NCBI RefSeq assembly: GCF_028550415.1
Contig: NZ_JAQQKX010000011.1
Span: 97,933 to 161,932 of the forward strand
Length of the DNA stretch: 64,000 nucleotides
Reading direction: 5' to 3'
Origin: Asticcacaulis aquaticus
GTDB taxonomy: Bacteria > Pseudomonadota > Alphaproteobacteria > Caulobacterales > Caulobacteraceae
A program made the translations under genes and the position numbers. Shown piece after piece: positions 42,600-51,212 of this stretch; position 1 is the first letter of the stretch; each line of letters begins with the position of its first letter. The notes beneath the pieces were generated by a model. It was given only the letters and a program-made list of their open reading frames with translations. It was not told the origin of the DNA and ran no database searches.

Positions 42600-43059
42600 A
42601 TGGCTTGGGTTTTTCCATGGACGCGGTCGGCAGCGCGCAGCCCTTGAGGATTTCGTCGCCGATATTGGCTTCGGCCGTCAGAGGGTAGGTGCGGCCGCTC
42701 ATCCCGTCGGAGCATTTTTGCGCGATCAGGGTCAGGCTGATCTCGTTGCTGATAAGTTCGGCGCGCTGGGCCCCGTCCTTGTCCTTGTTGACCTCGAACA
42801 TATGGCGCGGAAAGACGACATCCTCCTGGCCGGGTCGCACCAGAATCATGTCGTCTTCCTTGAGGGTCAGGCCCCAGAAGGGTTCGGTGCCGATCACCGA
42901 CAGGGGCGCATTGATATCTATGCCGCCCAGCGTATCGACGCGCTGGCTTTCCGGTTCGGGCGGCTTTTCAACCTTGGGCGAGCAGGCACTCAATCCCAAC
43001 CCCAACCCAAGCCCGGCAACCGCCAGACCCGCCACGGTCAGACCGATCCGGCGACGCAT
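42598..43059 (-). CDS. COG3650-type lipoprotein
   Basis: 153 aa. Lipobox LSAC after a Leu/Gly-rich signal (VAGLAVAGLGLGLGLSAC). The motif GTEPFWGLTL and the following beta strands mark the COG3650 family, of unknown function. Its ATG overlaps the TGA of the upstream mini-lipoprotein gene (TGATG at 43057-43061), so the two are translationally coupled. Confidence 0.75.
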   Translation of the reverse strand: MRRRIGLTVAGLAVAGLGLGLGLSACSPKVEKPPEPESQRVDTLGGIDINAPLSVIGTEPFWGLTLKEDDMILVRPGQEDVVFPRHMFEVNKDKDGAQRAELISNEISLTLIAQKCSDGMSGRTYPLTAEANIGDEILKGCALPTASMEKPKP

Positions 43060-43292
43060 CAGTTGTCGTCCTCGTCTTTGGACTTCTTTTTCTTGTCTTT
43101 TTTGTCTTTCTTTTCGTCGTCGCCATCGGGGATGGCCGCGCCGACGACCTTGCCGGTCGTGCCGATAACGGCCCCCGTCACCCCGACGGCGGTCCCGACC
43201 GCAGCGCCAGTAACGGCAGCGGCCAGACAGCCTTGCAACATAAGAGGCAGACCCAGCAGGGCCGTCAGGGTGATCAGGGGCTTCAATCGCAT
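43059..43292 (-). CDS. Small lipoprotein with Lys/Asp-rich tail
   Basis: 77 aa from ATG 43292 (an ATG at 43307 is also in frame). Lipobox LQGC after a Leu-rich signal, then a Gly/Ala/Val zipper (AAVTGAAVGTAVGVTGAVIG) like those of membrane-inserting glycine-zipper proteins, then an extremely charged tail (DDEKKDKKDKKKKSKDEDD). Coupled to the COG3650 gene. Function unknown. Confidence 0.7.
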   Translation of the reverse strand: MRLKPLITLTALLGLPLMLQGCLAAAVTGAAVGTAVGVTGAVIGTTGKVVGAAIPDGDDEKKDKKDKKKKSKDEDDN

Positions 43293-43309
43293 CTTAGGTC
43301 TCAACAAAA

Positions 43310-43353
43310 GCGATATGCCGAAAAGTGTAAGCGGTTTTCGGCTAAATATCGCG
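43310..43353. repeat. Intergenic palindromic repeat, diverged member
   Basis: GCGATATGCCGAAAAGTGTA, AGCGGTTTTCGGC, TAAATATCGC. The outer arms are GCGATAT/ATATCGC rather than GCGCAT/ATGCGC, a compensated change that keeps the stem, so the structure seems to matter. Confidence 0.75.
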
Positions 43354-43371
43354 ACAAAAAAGTATCCGGCG

Positions 43372-44070
43372 CTATTGGGCGTCGAGCAGGAGGATTTCCG
43401 CGTCTTCGGTCGCTTCGAAGGTCAGGATATCCTCGTCGATGATCGCCGCCCCGTCGCGCGCCTTAAGGTCCACACCGTTAAGCTTAACACGTCCGGCGGC
43501 TAAAACTACGTAAACATGACGGCCTTTTTCGGGCGCGTAGGTCTCGGTCTGTCCGCTCAGCAGCGTCGCCCCCAGAAGACGGGCCGGGCTGTTGATCTTC
43601 AATGCCTCGGTGTCGGCCTCGAAACCGGACGCCAGAGCCACGAACCTGCCCGAACGGTCGGTCTTAGGGAAGGGCTTGGCGCCCCAGTGCGGTGCGTGGC
43701 CGCGTTTGTCGGGAATGACCCAGATCTGAAAGATCTTGGTCAGGACGTCCTCGACATTATATTCGGCATGACGGATGCCCGTGCCCGCCGACATGACCTG
43801 AACGTCGCCGGCTTCGGTGCGGCCTTTGTTGCCCAGATTGTCCTCGTGGGTGATGGCGCCTTCGCGGACATAGGTGATGATCTCCATGTCGGCATGCGGA
43901 TGCGGCGGGAAGCCCGACTTCGAGTCGATTTCGTCGTCGTTCCATACGCGGATCGAACCCCAGCCCATCTTCTTCGGGTCGTAATAGTCGGCGAAGGAGA
44001 AATGGTGACGGGCGTTCAGCCAGCCGTGTTTGGCATTGTACAGCTTTTCGAAGGGGCGATGGTCGATCAT
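43372..44070 (-). CDS. Pirin family protein
   Basis: 232 aa bicupin. The metal-binding motif H-x-H...E-x6-H is in PPHPHADMEIITYVREGAI and GTGIRHAEYN; WGSIRVWNDDEI and FQIWVIPDKRG are family segments. Bacterial pirins often act as quercetinase-like dioxygenases or redox-linked regulators. ATG 44070 has GAGGAGAT seven bases upstream; the frame is open 55 codons earlier without homology. Divergent from the outer-membrane barrel gene across a 277-base gap in which I see only ordinary promoter-like AT-rich DNA. Confidence 0.9.
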   Translation of the reverse strand: MIDHRPFEKLYNAKHGWLNARHHFSFADYYDPKKMGWGSIRVWNDDEIDSKSGFPPHPHADMEIITYVREGAITHEDNLGNKGRTEAGDVQVMSAGTGIRHAEYNVEDVLTKIFQIWVIPDKRGHAPHWGAKPFPKTDRSGRFVALASGFEADTEALKINSPARLLGATLLSGQTETYAPEKGRHVYVVLAAGRVKLNGVDLKARDGAAIIDEDILTFEATEDAEILLLDAQ

Positions 44071-44347
44071 GGCGATCTCCTCAGGGTGTGCGTGAATGTT
44101 GAGGTGAATATAGCGACGATCGGCGTTGCCAGAAGCCGTTCGATCAAAAACCTTGCGTTGCTTATTTTGCAACGAGGTTGCCCTTGCAAACGATATTGTA
44201 AACAAGTGATGCGTGGCGGATGAGAAACACCACATAGTTTCTTGAGTTATTTAGAGAAAATCCATACGGCGAAGTGAACCGTTCCCGCTCCACAAGCGTT
44301 TTTGATCAGAGACCTGAGAACGACCACCTCATGAATGGAGCCTTACA

Positions 44348-45178
44348 ATGACACTGAACGCTTTCCGCTGCGGGCTGCTGGCGGCGACCGCCACGATTTT
44401 CGCCGTGCCTGCCGTGGCGCAGGACTGGACCGGTCCCTATGTCGGCGGCCACGCGGGCTATAGCCGCCTGTCGGACAAAAATAGCGAGCGTCTGAATTTC
44501 GACACCAATCTGGACGGCAACTACAATGATACGGTGAATACCTCGGCGGGGGCCAATGCCTTTTCGCCCGGCTTCTGCGACGGCGCGCCCAATGGCAACA
44601 GCGCGGCCTCGGCGTGTCGCGACGATGACGGCGGGGCCGATGTCGGCCTGCGCCTCGGCTATGACTGGCAGTCGGGCAACTTCGTCTACGGCGTGGTGGG
44701 CGAAATCGCCAAGCTGGACCTGACCGACAATGTGACGGGCTTTTCAACGACGCCCGCCGCCTACACCTTTACGCGTAAAACGGGTACGGTAACGGCGCTG
44801 CGTGGCCGCGCCGGTTACGCCATGAACGACTACCTGCTCTACGGGACGGCGGGTTTCGCCTGGGCCGATCTCGACCGCAGTTTCACCACGACCAATACCG
44901 CCAACAGCTTCACGCCGCGTGGTGGCGACAATGCCAAGGGCTATCAGATCGGCTTCGGTACCGAAAAGAAGGTTATGGAAAACTGGACGCTGGGCGCGGA
45001 ATATCTCTACACCAGCCTCGATGACGACGACTATACTGTGCGCGTCGGTCCGGGCACGGCTCCGGCGACCAATCCGTTCCTGATCGCCAATGCGCAGGGC
45101 ACGGACATGAAGCGCAGCGAAGACAAGCTGAAGGCGCATTCGTTGCGCTTCACCGTCACCTATCGCTTCGGAATGTAA
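44348..45178 (+). CDS. Outer-membrane beta-barrel protein (Omp25/OmpW-like size)
   Basis: 276 aa with signal peptide (cleavage after AVAQ). Alternating beta strands: WTGPYVGGHAGYS, ADVGLRLGYDWQSGNFVYG, TALRGRAGYAMNDYLLYGTA, TLGAEYLYTSLDDD and the closing LRFTVTYRFGM with terminal aromatic-x-Met. This is the eight-stranded porin_4/opacity-like fold common in alphaproteobacteria. ATGGAGCC just before the ATG serves as ribosome site. A terminator follows, cut by a MITE. Confidence 0.85.
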   Translation: MTLNAFRCGLLAATATIFAVPAVAQDWTGPYVGGHAGYSRLSDKNSERLNFDTNLDGNYNDTVNTSAGANAFSPGFCDGAPNGNSAASACRDDDGGADVGLRLGYDWQSGNFVYGVVGEIAKLDLTDNVTGFSTTPAAYTFTRKTGTVTALRGRAGYAMNDYLLYGTAGFAWADLDRSFTTTNTANSFTPRGGDNAKGYQIGFGTEKKVMENWTLGAEYLYTSLDDDDYTVRVGPGTAPATNPFLIANAQGTDMKRSEDKLKAHSLRFTVTYRFGM

Positions 45179-45185
45179 GTGAAAC

Positions 45186-45216
45186 GCCCGCCGTTCTCAG
45201 GAGCGGCGGGCCTTTA
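45186..45216 (+). terminator. Terminator of the barrel gene, truncated by the MITE
   Basis: GCCCGCCG (45186-45193) and CGGCGGGC (45204-45211) with only TTT left of the T tract before the MITE terminal repeat begins at 45217. Confidence 0.8.
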
Positions 45217-45389
45217 GAGACTGTTTGGGAAGTCTTCGGGTCGCTCTCACGGGTCTTTATTTCCGCCCGCTATGTTGGAAACTTGCCCCGATGATCACAT
45301 CGAGGCTTCGTTTCCGCCTTGCGGCCAAACTACGTTTTGCGAAAAAAATCCCTCGCGAGCGCTCAACCGCTGACTTCCCAAACAGTCTC
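45217..45389. mobile_element. 173-bp MITE with IS5-like ends
   Basis: Perfect 18-bp terminal inverted repeats: GAGACTGTTTGGGAAGTC (45217-45234) and its reverse complement (45372-45389), flanked by TTA on both sides (45214-45216, 45390-45392) as target duplication. No transposase inside. Ends starting GAGACTGTT and a TA-containing short duplication recall the IS427 group of IS5, so a mobiliser of that type is likely. It lies between two convergent genes, two bases from the stop of the one at 45394. Confidence 0.85.
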
Positions 45390-45393
45390 TTAG

Positions 45394-46083
45394 CTATTTG
45401 CAGGCCAGATCGTCCTTGGCCACAAATCGCGGCTTGGCCAGAAGGATCGGCCCGATCGGGTGCGGCCAGTGTTCGATGGCGATCTTACCCGACAATACCG
45501 GGCAGGACGAGGTCGGACGGAACTGATATCCCGTTTCGCCCGCCGGTTTGAACAGCATCATGAGGGCGTTGTATTTCAGGTTTTCGGGCAGGGTCGATTC
45601 GATCTTCAGCCACGTGTCCGGTTTGTCGTCCATCTGACCGTAGGACACCAGCAGGGTGTTGGGCGGCAGTTTCGCCACCACGCCGTCGCGCTCGACCTTG
45701 GGCAAGGTGGCATTGTCCGGATTGGCGACCGCCTTGCCGTCCTTCATAATCTGCGCGGGCATGGCCGGGGCGTAGCGCTGGATCAGTTTCGGTGCCGTCG
45801 GCTGCCCATCGACGATGGTGTATTGAATGGCCAGGGTTTCGCCCGGATAGAGCATGATCGCGCCGTCGGCGAGGACATAGGGGCTTCGGCCGACCGGCGC
45901 GGTACGGAACTCCGTCGGGCTGATGCGCACGACGACGTCGACGCGGCCCGCGGGGCGGCAGGCGGTTTCGGCACAGAGCTTTTCGATATCGACCTTTTGC
46001 GGTGCCGGCTTATCGGTTTGCGCGGATGCGGTTGTGGCGCAGGCAAGCGCGATCCCCGCTAACAGGACGGTTTTGATCATCAT
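45394..46083 (-). CDS. Exported protein, unknown
   Basis: 229 aa with signal peptide (VLLAGIALACATTASAQ). The mature region has cysteines at CAETACRP near the start, SCPVLSG and the C-terminal LACK, and beta-rich text (GRVDVVVRISPTEFRTAPVG; YPGETLAIQYTIVDGQP). Family not recognised. Downstream of aroC on the same strand (gap 29), so possibly the last gene of a J-domain-aroC transcript. Its stop codon sits beside the MITE. Confidence 0.65.
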   Translation of the reverse strand: MMIKTVLLAGIALACATTASAQTDKPAPQKVDIEKLCAETACRPAGRVDVVVRISPTEFRTAPVGRSPYVLADGAIMLYPGETLAIQYTIVDGQPTAPKLIQRYAPAMPAQIMKDGKAVANPDNATLPKVERDGVVAKLPPNTLLVSYGQMDDKPDTWLKIESTLPENLKYNALMMLFKPAGETGYQFRPTSSCPVLSGKIAIEHWPHPIGPILLAKPRFVAKDDLACK

Positions 46084-46112
46084 GGCATTTCCCCTCGAAT
46101 TATGAGGTGAGA

Positions 46113-47228
46113 CTAGCCCTGAAGGGCGCCTGGTGTAAAGGCAATCCCGCCGGTCTGACCGCGATGACGCAGGAAGGCGTCGAGCAGGGTGCAGGCCAGC
46201 ATGGCCTCGGCCACCGGTACGGCGCGCAGGCCGACGCAGGGGTCATGGCGGCCCTTGGTGCGGATATCGACGTCCTGCCCCCTGACATCGACCGACTGAC
46301 GCTCGGTCAGGATCGAGGAGGTGGGCTTCAGCGCGATGCGCGCGACGATGGTCTGACCCGTCGAGATGCCGCCTAAAATACCGCCCGCGTGGTTCGACAG
46401 GAACTCGACGCCGTCCGGCCCCATGCGCATTTCATCGGCGTTGTCTTCGCCCGACAACGTCGCCGAGTGGAAGCCTTCACCGATTTCGACACCCTTAACG
46501 GCGTTGATCGACATCAGATTGGCGGCGAGGTCGGAGTCGAGCTTGCCGTAGATCGGTGCGCCCCAACCGGCGGGGACGCCCTTGGCCTGTACCTCGACGA
46601 CCGCGCCGATGGAGGAACCGGCTTTGCGGATCGAGTCGAGATATTCTTCGAACAGAGTCAGGTGCGTCGCGTCGGGTGAGAAGAACGGGTTCTGATCGAC
46701 CTGCGCCCAGTCCCACTGCGTCCGGTCGATGGTGTGAACGCCCAGCTGCACCATGGCGCCGCGCACCTTGATCTGAGGCCCGATCAGGGTTTGCAGCACC
46801 TTGAGCGCCACGGCGCCTGCGGCTACACGGGCGGCGGTTTCGCGCGCCGAAGACCGACCGCCGCCGCGGTAGTCACGTACGCCGTACTTGGCGAAATAGG
46901 TGTAGTCGGCGTGGCCGGGGCGGAACTGATGGGCGATTTCGCCATAGTCTTTCGAGCGCTGATCGGTGTTTTCGATCATGATCGAGATCGGCGTGCCGGT
47001 GGTGACGCCTTCGAACACGCCGGACAGGATTTTCGCTTCATCGGCTTCACGGCGCTGGGTGACGAAGCGCGATCCGCCCGGCTTGCGACGGTCGAGCGCC
47101 CATTGCAGGTCGGCTTCGGTGAGCGCGATCCCCGGGGGGCAGCCGTCGATCACGCAGCCGAGCGCCGGCCCGTGGCTTTCGCCCCAGGTGGTGACGCGGA
47201 AAAGGTGACCGAAGCTGTTGTGCGACAT
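46113..47228 (-). CDS. aroC: Chorismate synthase
   Basis: 371 aa, full length. [20 protein letters not shown] at the N-terminus, [20 protein letters not shown], and [15 protein letters not shown] near the end are the three signature regions. It converts EPSP to chorismate using reduced FMN, the last shared step to aromatic amino acids, folate and quinones. The J-domain gene ends 75 bases upstream on the same strand. Confidence 0.97.
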   Translation of the reverse strand: MSHNSFGHLFRVTTWGESHGPALGCVIDGCPPGIALTEADLQWALDRRKPGGSRFVTQRREADEAKILSGVFEGVTTGTPISIMIENTDQRSKDYGEIAHQFRPGHADYTYFAKYGVRDYRGGGRSSARETAARVAAGAVALKVLQTLIGPQIKVRGAMVQLGVHTIDRTQWDWAQVDQNPFFSPDATHLTLFEEYLDSIRKAGSSIGAVVEVQAKGVPAGWGAPIYGKLDSDLAANLMSINAVKGVEIGEGFHSATLSGEDNADEMRMGPDGVEFLSNHAGGILGGISTGQTIVARIALKPTSSILTERQSVDVRGQDVDIRTKGRHDPCVGLRAVPVAEAMLACTLLDAFLRHRGQTGGIAFTPGALQG

Positions 47229-47302
47229 AGGTTTTGCGCCCTGCGAAATTTGTCACAGTGCCTTAGGACACTTCGTGGCCCGGCGCAATATTCAGCGCAA
47301 CC

Positions 47303-48040
47303 TTACGCCCAGCGCTTGTGGAATTCCGACAGCAGGTCGGACGCCGGACGGGCGGGCAGGGCGGTCGCCGCCAGCCGGACATAGAGATCGCCCGCCGCGT
47401 GCGTTGCCGTAGCAGGCAGGCCCAGACCTTTCAGGCACAGGCACGCGCCGTCGGTCGTGCGGCCCAGAAACAGGTCCTGCGGCCCATGCGGGGTATCGAT
47501 GCTGACCGGGCCGCCACCAGAAACGCGGCGGGCATCGACCTCGGCGGTCATCCACAGGTCGTTGCCGGCGACGTGCATCCGTTCATCACGCGTGATCTCG
47601 ATGCGGAACAGATGTTCGGCGGTCCCGGCGCGGGACGCTTTGAGGCGCAAACGGTCGCCGTGACGCAGGCCTTTGGGCAGGGCGATGCGCAGGGATCGCG
47701 TGTGCATCAGGCTGCGATTCGGGCCGTTGTCGCGGATCAGTTCCAGCGGCATCGGCACGTCCTGAACGATGACCCCGCCATTGACCGCCTGTTCGGGCGT
47801 GAGGCGTAGGATCTCGGCGGGATCGGCCAGTTCATCAATGGTTTCAGTTGGATTTACGCCAGTCTTCAACTGACGCAGCAACAGATCGCGCGCCAGAATC
47901 AGGCGGCGCAGATGGGCGTCCGTGCCGCCATTGAGGTCCGGGTGGGCCTGCTTGGCGCGTTTGCGGAACGCGCTCTGAATGTGGTCGAGGCTGGCGTCGT
48001 CGCCAAGGTCGAGCAGGGCCAGGGCCGAGGATCTGTTCAT
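47303..48040 (-). CDS. DnaJ/CbpA-like co-chaperone
   Basis: 245 aa. The J domain (residues ~5-60) has the HPD loop in KRAKQAHPDLNGG; there is no Gly/Phe or zinc region. The C-terminal half (~90-240) is a CbpA-type substrate-binding domain (ALPKGLRHGDRLRLKASRAG; FRIEITRDERMHVAGNDLWM; GPQDLFLGRTTDG). Class C/B-like DnaJ that stimulates DnaK. Leads aroC on the same strand. Confidence 0.85.
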   Translation of the reverse strand: MNRSSALALLDLGDDASLDHIQSAFRKRAKQAHPDLNGGTDAHLRRLILARDLLLRQLKTGVNPTETIDELADPAEILRLTPEQAVNGGVIVQDVPMPLELIRDNGPNRSLMHTRSLRIALPKGLRHGDRLRLKASRAGTAEHLFRIEITRDERMHVAGNDLWMTAEVDARRVSGGGPVSIDTPHGPQDLFLGRTTDGACLCLKGLGLPATATHAAGDLYVRLAATALPARPASDLLSEFHKRWA

Positions 48041-48175
48041 TCTGAAAGAGCCGCTGAGGGAAGGGAAGACCTGACTATGGCGGCAACATGGTCAACAGGG
48101 CGTTAATTCTGCGGTTGAGGTTGGGTTGACTGGCGGTTTCTGCTAAACGGCGCGGGATATGTAAAGGATGTGCCT

Positions 48176-48826
48176 ATGTCCCGTTCCGACCTGATACCCC
48201 CCAGTCCCGACTACGCTGACGCCCACACCGCGCATGAGGCCGACATCGACGGGGCCGAGCCGTTCACCTTGTTCGGTCAATGGTTGATCGACGCGCGTGC
48301 CAAGGAGCCGAACGACGCCAATGCCATGACAGTGGCCACCGTGGACGCCGATGGTATGCCCGACGCGCGCATGGTCCTGCTCAAGGACTTCGATGCGCAA
48401 GGCTTTGTTTTCTATACCAATACCCAAAGCGCCAAGGGGCAACAGCTTTTGTCGGCGCGCAAGGCGGCGCTGCTGTTTCACTGGAAATCCCTGCGCCGTC
48501 AGGTGCGCGTTCGCGGTACGGTCGAGATCGTCACGGATGCCGAAGCCGACGAATATTTCGCCTCTCGGGCGCGCAATTCGCAGATCGGGGCATGGGCCTC
48601 GACGCAATCGCAACCGCTGGAAAGCCGCTTCGCGCTGGAAAAGCGGGTGGCAGAATACGGTTTGAAATTCGGTCTGGGGGCTGTGCCGCGGCCGCCGCAC
48701 TGGACGGGGTTCCGCATCGTGCCGCAACAGATCGAGTTCTGGCGCGACAAGCCGTTCCGTTTGCACGACCGCCTGAAGTTCGAACGCGTGGGCGACGGCT
48801 GGACGACCTCCAAGCTCTACCCTTAA
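48176..48826 (+). CDS. pdxH: Pyridoxamine 5'-phosphate oxidase
   Basis: 216 aa from ATG 48176 with AAAGGA seven bases upstream. FMN-binding split-barrel: [51 protein letters not shown], and the C-terminal [12 protein letters not shown] and LHDRLKF. It makes pyridoxal phosphate from PNP or PMP with oxygen. Divergent from the J-domain gene. A palindromic repeat follows the stop. Confidence 0.96.
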   Translation: MSRSDLIPPSPDYADAHTAHEADIDGAEPFTLFGQWLIDARAKEPNDANAMTVATVDADGMPDARMVLLKDFDAQGFVFYTNTQSAKGQQLLSARKAALLFHWKSLRRQVRVRGTVEIVTDAEADEYFASRARNSQIGAWASTQSQPLESRFALEKRVAEYGLKFGLGAVPRPPHWTGFRIVPQQIEFWRDKPFRLHDRLKFERVGDGWTTSKLYP

Positions 48827-48834
48827 GTTTTGTC

Positions 48835-48877
48835 GCGCATGGGTTCCAAAAACCGCTGGGCACTTTTTGGCATGCGC
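48835..48877. repeat. Intergenic palindromic repeat, family member
   Basis: GCGCATGGGTTCCAAAAACC, GCTGGGCACTTTTTGG, CATGCGC. Starts nine bases after the pdxH stop; orientation as at 29924. Confidence 0.85.
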
Positions 48878-48955
48878 TTAAAAACCGCAAATCCGCCCTA
48901 CAAAAGTCATGCGGTGGCAGTCCTCTCTCCGCAGGGACAGTCACCGTACTGAAAT

Positions 48956-48968
48956 GGGGGGGGGGGGG
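48956..48968. repeat. G13 homopolymer in the leader of the BchE-like gene
   Basis: Thirteen consecutive G, followed by AGCGC and the GTG start at 48974. It doubles as an extreme Shine-Dalgarno region. ATG at 48954 opens just before it and is out of frame with the gene at length 13, in frame at 11 or 14. Slippage of such tracts is a classic cause of phase variation. Confidence 0.9.
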
Positions 48969-48973
48969 AGCGC

Positions 48974-50482
48974 GTGCGCATCCTGCTTATCAATATCGCG
49001 CATCCGGCGATCGGCAGCCGGATTCCGAAGGAACAGATGCCGCCGCTTGGTCTGCTGTGGGTCGGCGGGCCGCTGATTGACGCCGGGCATGAGGTCAAGC
49101 TGATCGACGCCGAGCGTGGCCCCTTGCCGGACGGCGAGGTGCTGAGGCAGGCGGTCGGTTTCGCGCCTGATGCCGTGCTGTTCGGGCATTCGGGATCGTC
49201 GTCCGGCCATCCGATCATCGCGCGCATGGCCGCCGAGGTAAAGCGCAGGATGCCGTCGGTCACCATCATCTATGGCGGCGTTCACCCCAGCTATTTCTGG
49301 CGCGAAATCCTGTATAACGAGCCGCATGTCGACTATATCGTGCGCGGCGAAGGCGAGGCCATATGTCTTGAACTGATCACCGCCCTCAGCGAACAGCGGC
49401 CGGTCGAGGGCATCCTCGGCCTCAGTTACCGGCGTAACGGCCAGATTGTCGGCAACCCCGCCGCACCGGTCATTGCCGATCTCGACGCCCAGCGCATCGG
49501 TTGGGAACTGATCGAGCACAAGAACTACGGCTACTGGGGCGGCAAGCGCGCGGTGGTCATCCAGTTTTCGCGCGGCTGCCCGCACCTGTGCAACTATTGC
49601 GGCCAGCGCGGGTTCTGGACACGCTGGCGTCACCGCGATCCGCAGAAACTGGCCGCCGAAATCGCGCGTCTGCACCGCGAAGAGGGTGTCGAGGTGTTCA
49701 ACTTCGCCGATGAGAACCCCAGCGCCGGGCGCAAGCCGTGGATCGCCTTTCTGGAAGCCGTGATTGCCGAAAATATAGACGTCACCCTGTGCGGCTCGAC
49801 CCGCGCCGGGGATATCGTTCGCGACAAGGACGTGCTGCACCTCTACAAAAAAGCCGGTTTCGAGCGCTTCCTGATGGGGATGGAGACCACCGATGCGGCG
49901 ACGTTGAAATTGATCAAGAAAGGCGCGACCGAAAGCGTCGACCGCGAAGCGATCCAGCTGATGCGTCAGCACGGCATATTATCGATGATGACCTGGGTGG
50001 CAGGATTCGACGAACAGACCGACAGGGATTTCTGGCACGGGTTGAAGCAGATTATCTCCTACGACCCGGACCAGATTCAGTTGCTCTATGTCACGCCGCA
50101 CCGCTGGACGCCCTATTACCGGCTGGCCGAGGACCGCGAGGTCGTGCAAACCGACCTGACCCTGTGGGATTATAAGCATCAGGTGCTCAATATGCGGCAC
50201 ATGCCGCCGTGGCGGGTGCTGCTGTGGGTCAAGTTCATGGAGATCGTGGCGCAGGCGCGGCCCAAGGCCCTGTTACGCTTGCTTTATCATCCGGACCGCA
50301 AGATTCACCACGCCATCCGCTGGTATTACCGGATGGGCAAGCGCGTCTGGTTCCGTGAGATCTGGCGCTTCCTGACTCAGGATCGCGCCAAACCCGCCGG
50401 GCTTACCGTGCGGCAAATCGTCGGCGAAGCGCAGGACCACGAGGAAGAGGCCAGCGCCGTGCCGGTCCGCAAACGGGCTTAG
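48974..50482 (+). CDS. BchE-like B12-binding radical SAM protein
   Basis: 502 aa. N-terminal cobalamin-binding domain (residues ~1-140: MPPLGLLWVGGPLIDAGHEV, IIYGGVHPSYFWREIL, VRGEGEAICLELI) and a radical SAM barrel with C202-x3-C206-x2-C209 in RGCPHLCNYCGQRGFWTRWR, closely like the RGCPH-x-C-x2-C signature of the anaerobic Mg-protoporphyrin IX monomethyl ester cyclase BchE. No other chlorophyll gene is present, so the substrate is probably different. GTG start right behind a G13 tract. Monocistronic, flanked by palindromic repeats on both sides (48835, 50488). Confidence 0.85.
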   Translation: MRILLINIAHPAIGSRIPKEQMPPLGLLWVGGPLIDAGHEVKLIDAERGPLPDGEVLRQAVGFAPDAVLFGHSGSSSGHPIIARMAAEVKRRMPSVTIIYGGVHPSYFWREILYNEPHVDYIVRGEGEAICLELITALSEQRPVEGILGLSYRRNGQIVGNPAAPVIADLDAQRIGWELIEHKNYGYWGGKRAVVIQFSRGCPHLCNYCGQRGFWTRWRHRDPQKLAAEIARLHREEGVEVFNFADENPSAGRKPWIAFLEAVIAENIDVTLCGSTRAGDIVRDKDVLHLYKKAGFERFLMGMETTDAATLKLIKKGATESVDREAIQLMRQHGILSMMTWVAGFDEQTDRDFWHGLKQIISYDPDQIQLLYVTPHRWTPYYRLAEDREVVQTDLTLWDYKHQVLNMRHMPPWRVLLWVKFMEIVAQARPKALLRLLYHPDRKIHHAIRWYYRMGKRVWFREIWRFLTQDRAKPAGLTVRQIVGEAQDHEEEASAVPVRKRA

Positions 50483-50487
50483 TTGCT

Positions 50488-50532
50488 GCGCGTCTTGTCT
50501 CCCAAAACCGCTTCACACGTTTTGGAACGCGC
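50488..50532. repeat. Intergenic palindromic repeat, family member
   Basis: GCGCGTCTTGTCTCCCAAAA, CCGCTTCACACGTTTTGG, AACGCGC. Lies between the convergent BchE-like and HAD genes, five bases from both stops; outer arms somewhat diverged. Confidence 0.8.
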
Positions 50533-50537
50533 TCTGA

Positions 50538-51152
50538 TTACCAAAGCGCCGGATCGGTGGTGTAGAACGGCCGAATATCGCTGACCGTCATGCCGGCGGC
50601 GCGGGCGGCCTCCATGCCTTCGTCGCTGTCCTCATAGGCATGGGCCTCCGAGGGCGCGACACCGAGCCGGTCGCAGGCGGTGAGGTAAAGGTCCGGCGCA
50701 GGCTTGCCGACGCCGGTATCCTCGAACGTCGTCACGGTCTCGAAATAGTCAATCAGGCCAATGGCTTTCAGCGTAGCCTTCACAATCAGCTTCTGCCCGC
50801 CTGACGCCACGCCGAGCTTCAGCTGGCCGTGATATTCACGCACCAGCGCTTCGGTGACGGGAATAGCGGCCACACGGTCGATATGGTCCATGAACAGCGG
50901 TGCATTGCGGGCGGCGATATCGTCGGCGTCGAAGGGCAGGGGGGATTGCCGGGCGTATTCCTCCAGCAGCACCGAGCGCGACAAACCCAGCCGGTCGGCA
51001 TAAAACTGCGGCTCAAGATTTATGTTGTAAACCTCAAGGGCCACGCTTAAAGCCCGGTAGTGCGCGGCGAAGGTATCGGCTAAGGTACCGTCGCAGTCGA
51101 AGATCAGCGCCTTGACGCCGGGTGGCGGGAGGAGGTCAGCGGGTACAGACAT
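50538..51152 (-). CDS. HAD-superfamily hydrolase, phosphoglycolate/beta-phosphoglucomutase type
   Basis: 204 aa from ATG 51152. Motif I IFDCDGTLADT (nucleophile D, acid D), a helical cap, motif II GVASGGQK, motif III K in GVGKPAPDLY and motif IV YEDSDEGMEAARAAGM. The pattern fits sugar-phosphate phosphatases such as YqaB. Substrate unknown. Divergent from the fusion kinase. Confidence 0.85.
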   Translation of the reverse strand: MSVPADLLPPPGVKALIFDCDGTLADTFAAHYRALSVALEVYNINLEPQFYADRLGLSRSVLLEEYARQSPLPFDADDIAARNAPLFMDHIDRVAAIPVTEALVREYHGQLKLGVASGGQKLIVKATLKAIGLIDYFETVTTFEDTGVGKPAPDLYLTACDRLGVAPSEAHAYEDSDEGMEAARAAGMTVSDIRPFYTTDPALW

Positions 51153-51212
51153 GCGCAATGCTATAGCCTTGTCGTGGCTTCGGTAAAACCCTCAATCTGA
51201 ACAAAGACGCAC

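Noticed and set aside
48280..49080. 266-aa plus-strand frame from pdxH through the G13 tract
   Set aside because: It is the out-of-frame shadow of pdxH continuing through a palindromic repeat; no homology.
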